Source: a virus. Taken from it: 37,808 nt of DNA. Positions within the stretch are counted from its first letter, which is position 1; each line of letters starts with the position of its first letter. This document shows positions 20,888 to 28,929 of the stretch, piece after piece. The notes under the pieces are model-generated. The model was not told the DNA's origin and searched no databases. It worked only from the letters and a program-made list of their open reading frames with translations. Location of the stretch: IMG/VR virus record IMGVR_UViG_3300013286_000003, positions 1 to 37,808 of that record; one strand, written 5' to 3'. The position numbers and the translations under genes were made by a program.

Positions 20888-21881
20888 AATTAAGTGCCTC
20901 CAAAATTAAATCTTCAACTACAAGATTAGGTACTCGTAAGATAAAAGCAGCGTTATCTTGAAAGCCAAATGTAAGCAACAAATCTTCACCTAATTTAGCA
21001 GCGCCAACGCAGAATTCAACGCGAGCATCAAGAAACGAAAATGGCTCAGACATACCAGCAAGATTAAATGCTTCATCCCAAATGATTAAACGATGGCGAT
21101 AAACAGCATCTTTTTGGTTGAGATAATTCATAAATAAATTTACTTCATGGGTGATAGCAATAAACATACTGCCCCAACGCAAAACCTGAGAACCACCGCG
21201 TTGATCTGCTGGTGGTGCGATTGTCTGCCGAATGTAAAGTTGCTCACAAGTTTTATTTAATGGGTCTGCATAAACTACTTCGGTAGGCATTGACCATTTA
21301 ACAAATTGATGCGGTCTTTCAAGAATCGGCATCCAATTCTTTTCGCAATAAGATGTATTTGGTGTAGGAGCAGGAATACGGGTTCGATGGATTTCGCTAA
21401 CTTTCCAATTAGTTTTATCTATCTCAATTTGCGAATACTCCATGCGACCTACGCCATTATCGGTAGTATCTCGCCTGACACCAACAAGGTAATAATCGTC
21501 ATGCCATTGGACAAGGCGAGCATCTTCTAGCCCCACAAACTCCCAAATGGGTTCGTGCAAGGTAAGCATTTCAACTAAAGCGTGATCGGTCATTTCCAAA
21601 TTATTATTAAGTCGGCAAAGGTAATTAGTAGTAATTAATCGCTGATCTTTTTCAGGATGTAAATACGATAGTGGCCCAAACCGCGAAGGATAAAGTTGTT
21701 GATTTTCTGCGTGGTATAAGGTGTAATTCACATGGCGTAGGTTTACTAAAATTTCCCCATCGTTATCAATGAATACAGATGGATTCATCAAGCCTGTGCC
21801 TGATGTAAGCCCATTAGAAATAACAAGTGGGGCTAATTTGCCCCCGTAAGATACAGCCTTCTCAACTAAGTTCACACTCAA
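20874..21881 (-). CDS. Beta-propeller glycosidase-like protein (GH43/GH130-type fold)
   Basis: 335 residues from a TTG at 21881. Blade-like repeats carry NPSVFIDNDGEILVNLRHVN, FGPLSYLHPE, a GLEDARLVQWHDDYYLVGVR motif that resembles the ED-R signature of GH130-type enzymes, EKNWMP and the late DARVEFCVGAAK. It may trim or phosphorolyse a glycan, or have become a binding protein. No SD precedes TTG; a GTG two codons later could be a leaderless start. First gene of the reverse cassette. Fold assignment by motif resemblance. Confidence 0.65.
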   Translation of the reverse strand: MSVNLVEKAVSYGGKLAPLVISNGLTSGTGLMNPSVFIDNDGEILVNLRHVNYTLYHAENQQLYPSRFGPLSYLHPEKDQRLITTNYLCRLNNNLEMTDHALVEMLTLHEPIWEFVGLEDARLVQWHDDYYLVGVRRDTTDNGVGRMEYSQIEIDKTNWKVSEIHRTRIPAPTPNTSYCEKNWMPILERPHQFVKWSMPTEVVYADPLNKTCEQLYIRQTIAPPADQRGGSQVLRWGSMFIAITHEVNLFMNYLNQKDAVYRHRLIIWDEAFNLAGMSEPFSFLDARVEFCVGAAKLGEDLLLTFGFQDNAAFILRVPNLVVEDLILEALNYESC

Positions 21882-21882
21882 T

Positions 21883-21891
21883 GCTATAACA
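21883..21891 (-). promoter_or_regulatory. Candidate extended -10 for the reverse-strand cassette
   Basis: On the reverse strand this reads TGTTATAGC, an extended -10 (TGnTATAGC). A start about seven bases downstream falls near 21875-21876, at the GTG third codon of the propeller gene, suggesting a leaderless transcript. It lies immediately beside the forward SD of the portal gene. No -35 is evident. Confidence 0.3.
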
Positions 21892-21905
21892 CATAAGGAG
21901 ATAAC

Positions 21906-23699
21906 ATGGGCTTGCTAGACCGCTTTGCTAAGCGCGTGGCAGATGAAATCACCAAAGCCCCAAGACTTCCTGCTGGTGCTAACACTATGACTGAAGCAGA
22001 AATGCGTTCACGCGGTGGTATTGCTCAAACTCAGTATGGTTTTGGCACAAGCACACCTTTGAATCGCGATCCAGTTTTAGCCAATGTACCTTTTGCACCA
22101 GGCTTACCTCTTATACCTGGCGCGCTTAACCCATTAACAGATCGTGGTCGCCCTGATCCACGCCGTTTTGAATTCTTAGTAGCGCAAAACATAAATGTTT
22201 CTGAAAATCGTCTTGTACCATTTAAGACATTACGAGCAGCCGCAGATCAAATTGACATTTTGCGCCGTTGTATTGAAGTGCGCAAGGCAAAAATTTCAGG
22301 TTTGGAATGGGATGTTGTAATTAGCGATGCAGCCAGCGAACGCATTATTGCAGGTTCGGGTGGCAATCACATCCGCGCTATGGCTGATGCCCGCGAAAAG
22401 TATTCATCTGAAATCGCCCGCCTTCGTAAATTTTGGGAAACTCCTGATCCTGCTAACGGTTTAGCCTTTGTAGATTGGCTTGGCATGGCATTGGAAGAAA
22501 TTGATGTATTAGATGCGTGGTCTATTTGGCCGCAATCTACTGTAGGCGGCGACATTCGTGGTTTACAAATTCTTGATGGCGCAACTATCAAACCACTTTT
22601 AGATGATCGCGGTATGCGCCCTGATCCTTCAGTTGGCCCTGCTTATCAACAAATTTTATACGGTTTTCCTCGTAGCGAATTTAATGCAACTATTGATGAA
22701 GAAGCAGCCGATGGACAGTTCAGCGCAGATGAACTTGCTTACTTTGTACGCAATCGCCGTGCCAATAGTGTTTATGGGTATTCCCCTGTAGAGCGCGCTT
22801 TGCCTTTGGCAGACATTTATTTGCGCCGCCAACAATGGCTTCGCGCAGAATTTACCGATGGCGTAATGCCTAAAACTTTCCTTGAATTGCCTGAATCTGC
22901 AAATCTTACACCCGATCAGATTCGCGCTTATGAGGACATTTTTAACGATTCACTTGCTGGTCAAACAGAACAACGCAATCGTATGCGCTTTATGCTTCCT
23001 GGTGGTAAATTGCAATTTGAACCAGGTTATTCAGAAAAATTTAGCGACCGTTTAGATGATTACCTAATAACTTCTATTACTGGTCATTTTGGCGTATTGC
23101 CTACTGAAATTGGTTTTAGTGCCAAATCAGGTTTAGGCGGTTCAGGTCATCAAGCAGGAGAACAAGAAGCCGCAGAACAAATTGGCATTGTGCCTACTGC
23201 CCGTTGGGTTTCGACAATGATTAGTGCGCTTTCTTATCGTTGGCTTGGTATGCCACGCGAACTTGAATTTCGTTTAGCACCTAGCGAACGCCTTAACACC
23301 GAAGAAGCCGCTAAACGCGATGACATTCGCAAAAGAAGTGCTGGTATTACAGTTAATGAAAGCCGCGCTGAATCAGGGTTGCCTTTACTGGATTCACCTG
23401 AAGCCGACACTCCATTTCTTGTTGCAGGTAACGCTGTTTATTTATTTACACCTGAAGGCATGGTTGCCGCAGGTACTTCATTAAACAACGAGGGCGCACC
23501 TGTAGAAACACCTGTTGAGCCAACAAATGCGCAAGAGGAAGTAAAAAAATTCATTCGTTGGGTGCGCAAGGGTAATTCTAGTCGCGCATTTAACTTTGAA
23601 ACCCTAGACCCAACTTACGCCGAGGTTCTAAATAAATTCGTTGAAGCGAAAGATTTAGATGGCGCTCGTTGGTATGCTGAACGCTATTTAGGGTTGTAG
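21906..23699 (+). CDS. Portal protein
   Basis: 597 residues, SD ATAAGGAGATAAC. The portal core is recognisable: ILRRCIEVRKAKISGLEWDV (wing/stem strand), FVDWLGMALEEIDVLDAW, VYGYSPVERALPLADIYLRRQ and the crown segment DDYLITSITGHFGVLPTEIGF. It forms the dodecameric DNA gate to which terminase docks. It lies 7.7 kb from terL instead of directly after it because the fibre module and glycan cassette intervene. Confidence 0.9.
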   Translation: MGLLDRFAKRVADEITKAPRLPAGANTMTEAEMRSRGGIAQTQYGFGTSTPLNRDPVLANVPFAPGLPLIPGALNPLTDRGRPDPRRFEFLVAQNINVSENRLVPFKTLRAAADQIDILRRCIEVRKAKISGLEWDVVISDAASERIIAGSGGNHIRAMADAREKYSSEIARLRKFWETPDPANGLAFVDWLGMALEEIDVLDAWSIWPQSTVGGDIRGLQILDGATIKPLLDDRGMRPDPSVGPAYQQILYGFPRSEFNATIDEEAADGQFSADELAYFVRNRRANSVYGYSPVERALPLADIYLRRQQWLRAEFTDGVMPKTFLELPESANLTPDQIRAYEDIFNDSLAGQTEQRNRMRFMLPGGKLQFEPGYSEKFSDRLDDYLITSITGHFGVLPTEIGFSAKSGLGGSGHQAGEQEAAEQIGIVPTARWVSTMISALSYRWLGMPRELEFRLAPSERLNTEEAAKRDDIRKRSAGITVNESRAESGLPLLDSPEADTPFLVAGNAVYLFTPEGMVAAGTSLNNEGAPVETPVEPTNAQEEVKKFIRWVRKGNSSRAFNFETLDPTYAEVLNKFVEAKDLDGARWYAERYLGL

Positions 23700-23701
23700 T
23701 T

Positions 23702-24946
23702 ATGCGTTGGCCAGCACACGGCACAGCAACTAGACTTGCTGCAAAACACGCAACTAAAATCAGGAAGGCGTTTAAGTCTGCTCTGGATGGTGAGGAAATT
23801 GCTGCTTCATTTGCGCAAACTCACCCCGCAGGTGGCTCAGTTTCGCCTTCGTTGGCTAGAGATTGGGCGCAGATTCACATCAACGCTGCTAAAAAGCCGC
23901 TAATTGAGGCACTAACCCCGCTATACGCTGATGGGTATGTGTTAGGTGAAACTGCTGCAACTTATGTGTATGCACACCTGATCGGTTTCAAGAAATCGCC
24001 TACTGCGCAACAAATGGCTCGCGCTTCGGTGATTGATTGGCAAACATGGACACCTGGTAATAAGGCTGCTGCTGCTTTGCTTAGTCCTAAAAATGGATTG
24101 CAAAGTTTGTTAGATAACCGTGCAATTACCATAGATGGAATTATCAATACAAAACTAGATCGTATTGGCACAATTTTATCCCAAGCCCTAGAAGTCGGTG
24201 TCGCACCTAATCAAGTAGCAATTTTAGTAGATCAAGTTATAGATGATCCTGAACGCGCCATGATTATTGCCCAAACCGAAATGAGTCGCGCGGTATCTGT
24301 AGCCTCACGCGAGTTATACCAAGATTCTAATGTTGAGCAGGTTGAATGGCTTGTTGCAGAAGGTTGCGATGATTGCCAAGAAAATGCCGATGCTTCCCCT
24401 ATTGGTATTGATGAAGAATTTCCTTCAGGAGATACCGAACCGCCAGCACATCCCAATTGTATGTGTTCGCTTGCTCCTTACATTGTTGTAGATAACTCAG
24501 GCGAAGGTTATGCAGATGATGTTGAATTAGCGGTGCGCCCTGATTTAACTAAATTTGTGCCTAGCAAATCAGAAGTAAAACGCGCACTATCACGGTTAAA
24601 GATTTTGCCTAATCCACCCCATGTTGATGAAAACATTAATCCTGACAAATTGGTGGAAGTACCTTGGCAAAGCGTAGAACCAATTACAGTTGATCCTAAC
24701 ATTTGGGATAAGGCAGAACTGGCGTTAGTTAATTTTCCCGATCTTACCGCTACTGATAAATGGCTACGCCGCAAGAAATTAAAAGTACACATTGAAGCGA
24801 TGGGTCAAGCAGTAACCTCTTATCGCGCATTTGGTTTAGTTGTTCAACGCGGAGAACAGCAAATCATTATTGACGGTCATCATCGCTTAACGGCTATGTG
24901 GCTATTAGGTATGGAACAAGCCCCTGTTTGGCTCGCAAAAGAATAA
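23702..24946 (+). CDS. MuF-type head morphogenesis protein fused to a ParB-like domain
   Basis: 414 residues, two bases after the portal stop. The MuF (SPP1 gp7-like) region shows AQTEMSRAVSVASRELYQ, then CDDCQENADASPIGI and PPAHPNCMCSLAPY, the conserved Cys/His core. A linker leads to about 360-414, where VVQRGEQQIIIDGHHRLTAM (D391-GHHR) matches ParB/Srx-type nuclease-like domains. MuF proteins enter the capsid and sometimes carry effector domains; the ParB-like tail could be ejected with DNA. That role is inference. Confidence 0.85.
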   Translation: MRWPAHGTATRLAAKHATKIRKAFKSALDGEEIAASFAQTHPAGGSVSPSLARDWAQIHINAAKKPLIEALTPLYADGYVLGETAATYVYAHLIGFKKSPTAQQMARASVIDWQTWTPGNKAAAALLSPKNGLQSLLDNRAITIDGIINTKLDRIGTILSQALEVGVAPNQVAILVDQVIDDPERAMIIAQTEMSRAVSVASRELYQDSNVEQVEWLVAEGCDDCQENADASPIGIDEEFPSGDTEPPAHPNCMCSLAPYIVVDNSGEGYADDVELAVRPDLTKFVPSKSEVKRALSRLKILPNPPHVDENINPDKLVEVPWQSVEPITVDPNIWDKAELALVNFPDLTATDKWLRRKKLKVHIEAMGQAVTSYRAFGLVVQRGEQQIIIDGHHRLTAMWLLGMEQAPVWLAKE

Positions 24947-24960
24947 CTAAGGAGAAATAA

Positions 24961-25245
24961 ATGGCACTCGTACATCTCAATTCCACAGCAGGTACAACAC
25001 CTACTCTTATTTGCCAAATTGCGGCAGGAATTCAAAGAGGCGTAGCCGTACAAATTCAAAACGGTGATTCTGCTTCTATTTGGATTGGCGATAGTAGTAT
25101 TACTACTTCGGGCGCTACTAAAGGTCACTTAATTACAGCCGCCGCCTCTTTTCAGTTGTGGCTCAACCCTGGCGATAAAGTTTATGGAATTTCATCTGCT
25201 GGTACTGCTGCTGGTGCAGTTGTTATCACTTACTCAGGCGTATAA
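24961..25245 (+). CDS. Small beta-rich capsid-region protein
   Basis: 94 residues, SD AAGGAGAAATAA. All-beta sequence with LNSTAGTTPTLICQI, VQIQNGDSASIWIGD and FQLWLNPGDKVYGISS. It lies between the MuF fusion and the protease-scaffold gene, suggesting a head decoration or fibre protein; small beta proteins of this kind occur in several phage head operons. Not firmly assigned. Confidence 0.65.
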   Translation: MALVHLNSTAGTTPTLICQIAAGIQRGVAVQIQNGDSASIWIGDSSITTSGATKGHLITAAASFQLWLNPGDKVYGISSAGTAAGAVVITYSGV

Positions 25246-25254
25246 GGAGAAATA

Positions 25255-26940
25255 ATGACAATGGATTTTGCTAATGCGTATGCCGCAATTATTAAACAAG
25301 AAAAACAAGAAGATGGTTCATTACTTGTTTATGGTAAGGCAACAGATGATTCAATAGACATGGATCAGCAAATTTGCGATCCAACATGGTTAGATCGCGC
25401 TATGCCTGAATGGTTTAAATCAGGTGGCAACATCCGCGAACAACATTCAAACATTGCAGCAGGGGTAGCAAAAGAGTATGAAGCAAAAACCGATGGTCAT
25501 TACATTTCGGCTCTTGTGGTTGATCCTGTGTCTGTCAAAAAAGTCGAAGCGGGAGTCCTTAAAGGTTTCTCAATCGGTATCAAAGCCCCAAGAGTTGTAC
25601 GCGACACAAAAGCGGTTAATGGTCGCATCATTGATGGGCAAATTATTGAAGTATCGTTAGTAGATCGCCCTGCCAACCCAAATGCCAAATTGATTATGGC
25701 TAAAAGTGTTGAAGGCGAAACAAGTTTGGTTCAAGTAGAAGAATTACATGAATACAAAGCACCACTTCCTAGTGAATTGATAAAAGAATCTACTAATTAC
25801 GAGGACATTAACACAGGTGGCGAAGGTTCAGAACCCGCCGACAAAGAACTTTACAGTCGTGTAAAGGCAGAGGCTAAAAAGAAATTTGATGTTTACCCAT
25901 CAGCCGTTGCAAATGCTTGGGTTGTGCGCGAATACAAAAAGCGTGGTGGTAAGTATCGGAAAGAAACTAAAAAAACTACAGATGCCCAGAAAGGGTCAAA
26001 GATGGAAACAATTAAGCAAATTACGGAATTGGCTAAGTCATTGACCCCTGACTCCGTAAAATTTAACAAAGAAGCATTTGACAAGGCTCGTACCGCCCTT
26101 GCCGAATTGATTGTTGTTGAAGCAAACGAAATGGCAAATTCAGGTTCTAACGAAAAAGATTCCATTGAAGAATTATTAGATGCTGTTAAACATTTATTCC
26201 ATTGGTACGAAGGCGAAATCTCTGAAGGAGAGGTACAAACACCTATGAACGCTGAAGTCATGGAACTTGGCGCAGATGCAGAAACCATTAAAAGCGATGA
26301 ATGCGATTGCGAATGCGATGCTTGCAAGAATTACAAAGGTTGCGATTCCAAAATGTGCAAATGCGGCGCTATGATGGCTGCTAAGTCTGTAGATAAGTGC
26401 CTTGAATGCGGTTGCCACAAGCCAGTCGAAGATCATGGTCGCGCAGATGTATCAACTGCCGAAATTGTGTCACCTGACCAAACACCTAAGTCTGCTGAAG
26501 CAGATGAGCCTGTTGCCGAAGAAGCAACAATTGAAGTTGTAGCAGAAGCGCCAGCCGAAGTTGCAACAGAAGAAATTTCTGAGGTTGATTCCTCAGATGC
26601 CCCATCTATCGAGGATGTGGTTGAAAAAGCCGTAAAAAGTGCTATGGAATCGGTAAAAGCAGAGATTGATGCTCTACGCGCAGAAAAAGAGTCTGCTGTA
26701 GAAAAGTCAGTAAACCTTGAAACCGAACTAGCAACGGCATTGTCTAAGTCAGTTGCAGGTGGGCCAAAGCGCACCTCTATTAACTCAGGCGCACAATCAA
26801 ATGAATACTTGGTAAAAGCCGCAACCTACAAGGCTAAGGCTGATGCCACAACCGATCCCGTTCTTGCTAAAGGTTATCGCGCGCTTCACGCAGAGTTTTC
26901 TGCTAAAGCAGGATTGCCTGTAAATACCGAGAACGAATAG
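25255..26940 (+). CDS. Prohead protease (XkdF-like) fused to a KGGKY-type domain and Cys-rich scaffold
   Basis: 561 residues with SD TATAAGGAGAAATA. Residues 1-155 resemble XkdF/S78-type protease: candidate H64 (REQHSN) and S106 (KGFSIGI), then IEVSLVDRPANPNAKL. Residues about 195-238 (DVYPSAVANAWVVREYKKRG) match a short domain usually seen alone. A stretch at about 348-392 holds ten cysteines, and 460-500 is a coiled coil (VKAEIDALRAEKESAVEKS) typical of scaffolds. Protease and scaffold in one chain could self-process as in HK97-like assembly. ATG 25261 is an alternative start. Confidence 0.85.
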   Translation: MTMDFANAYAAIIKQEKQEDGSLLVYGKATDDSIDMDQQICDPTWLDRAMPEWFKSGGNIREQHSNIAAGVAKEYEAKTDGHYISALVVDPVSVKKVEAGVLKGFSIGIKAPRVVRDTKAVNGRIIDGQIIEVSLVDRPANPNAKLIMAKSVEGETSLVQVEELHEYKAPLPSELIKESTNYEDINTGGEGSEPADKELYSRVKAEAKKKFDVYPSAVANAWVVREYKKRGGKYRKETKKTTDAQKGSKMETIKQITELAKSLTPDSVKFNKEAFDKARTALAELIVVEANEMANSGSNEKDSIEELLDAVKHLFHWYEGEISEGEVQTPMNAEVMELGADAETIKSDECDCECDACKNYKGCDSKMCKCGAMMAAKSVDKCLECGCHKPVEDHGRADVSTAEIVSPDQTPKSAEADEPVAEEATIEVVAEAPAEVATEEISEVDSSDAPSIEDVVEKAVKSAMESVKAEIDALRAEKESAVEKSVNLETELATALSKSVAGGPKRTSINSGAQSNEYLVKAATYKAKADATTDPVLAKGYRALHAEFSAKAGLPVNTENE

Positions 26941-26965
26941 CACTTAATCGAAAGGAATAACCTTT

Positions 26966-28615
26966 ATGGCACAAATGCCAAAGGCTGCTGACCTTTTCGG
27001 TGATGTAAAGCCAAAGAAAGCCGCAGAACTCCAAGAGGAATACCTTGGCGAACTGAACAAGGCACTTTCAAACGCATCATCCGTTCCAGGACAAGCACCA
27101 ACACAAGATCCATCTGCACAGATTGAAGCCCTTGTTGCAAACAAGTCACTTTCACCTGATGCAGTAGGCGCGCTCAACGCAGCACTTGCAGCACAGCGCA
27201 CCGCAACAGCAGACATTGTTAAGGACATCTCCCTAACAAGCCCGCTTTCAACATCCTTCGCAGCCTTCGACCTTGAAGCCCCTGCAAAGTTGCTCACACC
27301 TCGCCCAACACCACTTCGTAACAAAATTGTTCGTAAGCGCGGCGTTGGTACTTCACACCGTGTAAAGCGTATTACTGGTTACACAGGTACAGGTACAGGT
27401 GGACAAGGCAACATTTGGCCAGGAATCACCGAAACAACAACAACTGCATTTGGTTCCATCAACTTTGAACGCGGCCCTAAGATTTCTTACACCGCCGATG
27501 ATTTGGTGCTTCCTTACAACAGTTACTCGCTATCTGATAGCGTTTCATTTGATGCTAACTTCTCAGGTCTTGGATACCAAGATTTGCGTCAGTTGTCATC
27601 AACAAGCACTCTTTACGCAACTATGTTGATGGAAGAGCGCATGATGCTTATGTCACGCGGTACTGCTTCAGGTTACTCAGGCGCACTTGCTGCTCCTACA
27701 GTAACTTTGACAACTCGCGCGGCTGCAGCAGGTGAAACTGCTCTTGCTGCAACAACTTACTATGTCTATGCAACTTCTGATGCTGGTTCATTTGGTGAGT
27801 CTGTTCTTTCTACAGTTCAATCACAGGCTGTTTCTAGCGGTGGCGTTCTTGTACTTACAGTAAACAATGTTGCTGGTGCAATCGGTACTAAAGTTTATGT
27901 TGGTACAACAACTGGTGCTGCTAACGCTCACCTTTTGGGTCGTATCTCATCACTTTCAGGTGTAGTTCAAGGCGCGGCTTCAACAGTTACAACTGGTGAT
28001 AACCTCGTTTACAACACAACTGGTACACTTGCTTCAACAATTTCAGCAGATACTTCTGCTTATGCAACAGGTTACGATGGAATCCTTGCAACTGTCTTGG
28101 GTGCAAACTCAGGTGCAATCAACGAAGTGAACGCAACTTTCTCAACTGCTAATCCAGGTGCGGAATTCCAAAGTGTATTCGCTACCCTTTACGATGCAGT
28201 TAAGGGCGATCCTGACGAAGTATTGCTTAACGGTGGAGATCGTAAGCAACTCTCAGATGCAATCAAAAACGGTTCAACCGCTAACTACCGTATCAATCTT
28301 TCACAGACCGATACTGGTGACTATGTTGGTGGCGCTGTAATTGGTGCGCTTCACAATGAGATCACAGGCAAAATGGTGGACTTAACTGTTCACCCTTGGC
28401 TACCACAAGGCGTTGCTCCAGTTCTTTCCTACACACTCCCAATCCCTGATACTGAGGTATCTGATGTTTGGGCAAATGTGATGGTTCAAGATTACATGGG
28501 TATCCAATGGCCAGTAACTCAGTTTGCTTATGAGTTCAGCACATACTTCCGTGGAACTTTCTTCTGCTACGCACCTGCTTGGAATGGTGTCGTATCAGGT
28601 ATTAAGTCTGCCTAA
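26966..28615 (+). CDS. Major capsid protein, HK97 fold with inserted Ig-like domain
   Basis: 549 residues, larger than most HK97-type capsid proteins. The N-terminal delta-like region (to about 110) is helical and precedes LLTPRPTPLRNKIVRKRGVG, the start of the mature shell. The E-loop/P-domain strands follow (ERGPKISYTADDLVLPYNSY). An insertion at about 241-347 (APTVTLTTRA, TYYVYATSDAG, TKVYVGTTTG) looks like an Ig/fibronectin-type domain. The A-domain resumes at YDGILATVLG. Many codons end in C, suggesting high expression. The gene follows the scaffold directly. Confidence 0.9.
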   Translation: MAQMPKAADLFGDVKPKKAAELQEEYLGELNKALSNASSVPGQAPTQDPSAQIEALVANKSLSPDAVGALNAALAAQRTATADIVKDISLTSPLSTSFAAFDLEAPAKLLTPRPTPLRNKIVRKRGVGTSHRVKRITGYTGTGTGGQGNIWPGITETTTTAFGSINFERGPKISYTADDLVLPYNSYSLSDSVSFDANFSGLGYQDLRQLSSTSTLYATMLMEERMMLMSRGTASGYSGALAAPTVTLTTRAAAAGETALAATTYYVYATSDAGSFGESVLSTVQSQAVSSGGVLVLTVNNVAGAIGTKVYVGTTTGAANAHLLGRISSLSGVVQGAASTVTTGDNLVYNTTGTLASTISADTSAYATGYDGILATVLGANSGAINEVNATFSTANPGAEFQSVFATLYDAVKGDPDEVLLNGGDRKQLSDAIKNGSTANYRINLSQTDTGDYVGGAVIGALHNEITGKMVDLTVHPWLPQGVAPVLSYTLPIPDTEVSDVWANVMVQDYMGIQWPVTQFAYEFSTYFRGTFFCYAPAWNGVVSGIKSA

Positions 28616-28630
28616 GTAAATTTACACTCC

Positions 28631-28653
28631 TGAGCATGAGTCAAAACTGCTCA
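28631..28653 (+). terminator. Weak hairpin after the major capsid gene
   Basis: TGAGCA (28631-28636) pairs with TGCTCA (28648-28653) around an 11-base loop, without a T-tract. It could attenuate readthrough or protect the capsid mRNA 3' end. Low stability makes it uncertain. Confidence 0.3.
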
Positions 28654-28674
28654 CTTATTAAATAGGGGGTTGGC

Positions 28675-28929
28675 GTGGGAAAAATGATTGGCCCAAAGGG
28701 TATGCGCGAGTTATCCGTAACTACATCTCGCGGTGAAAAAGTTTTAAAGGCTGGCAAGGATGGGATGTTTGAAATTAATAACCCTAAATTGCGCAAAAAG
28801 TTAAAAGAAGAAGGCTTGGGTGAGGCGAGTTTAGGCGGTGTAACAACTGCCGCAGGATACCCATGCAAGAAGTGTGGGTTTGGATCGTTTTTCAAACAAT
28901 GCTCAAAGTGCGGAGAAATAAATGGCTAA
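28675..28929 (+). CDS. Small head-region zinc-ribbon protein
   Basis: 84 residues from GTG 28675, with GGGGG upstream. RELSVTTSRGEKVLKAGKDG then INNPKLRKKLKEEGLGEASL is a compact beta/helix domain common after capsid genes, followed by CKKCGFGSFFKQCSKCG, a CxxC-x8-CxxC zinc ribbon. A minor head or neck role is inferred from position. It overlaps the next gene by eight bases. Confidence 0.7.
   Translation: MGKMIGPKGMRELSVTTSRGEKVLKAGKDGMFEINNPKLRKKLKEEGLGEASLGGVTTAAGYPCKKCGFGSFFKQCSKCGEING

Noticed and set aside
25893-26327. 144-codon reverse ORF in the protease-scaffold gene
   Set aside because: Shadow of an acidic, Lys/Glu-rich coding region; composition is dominated by Ser/Phe/Ala from reverse reading.
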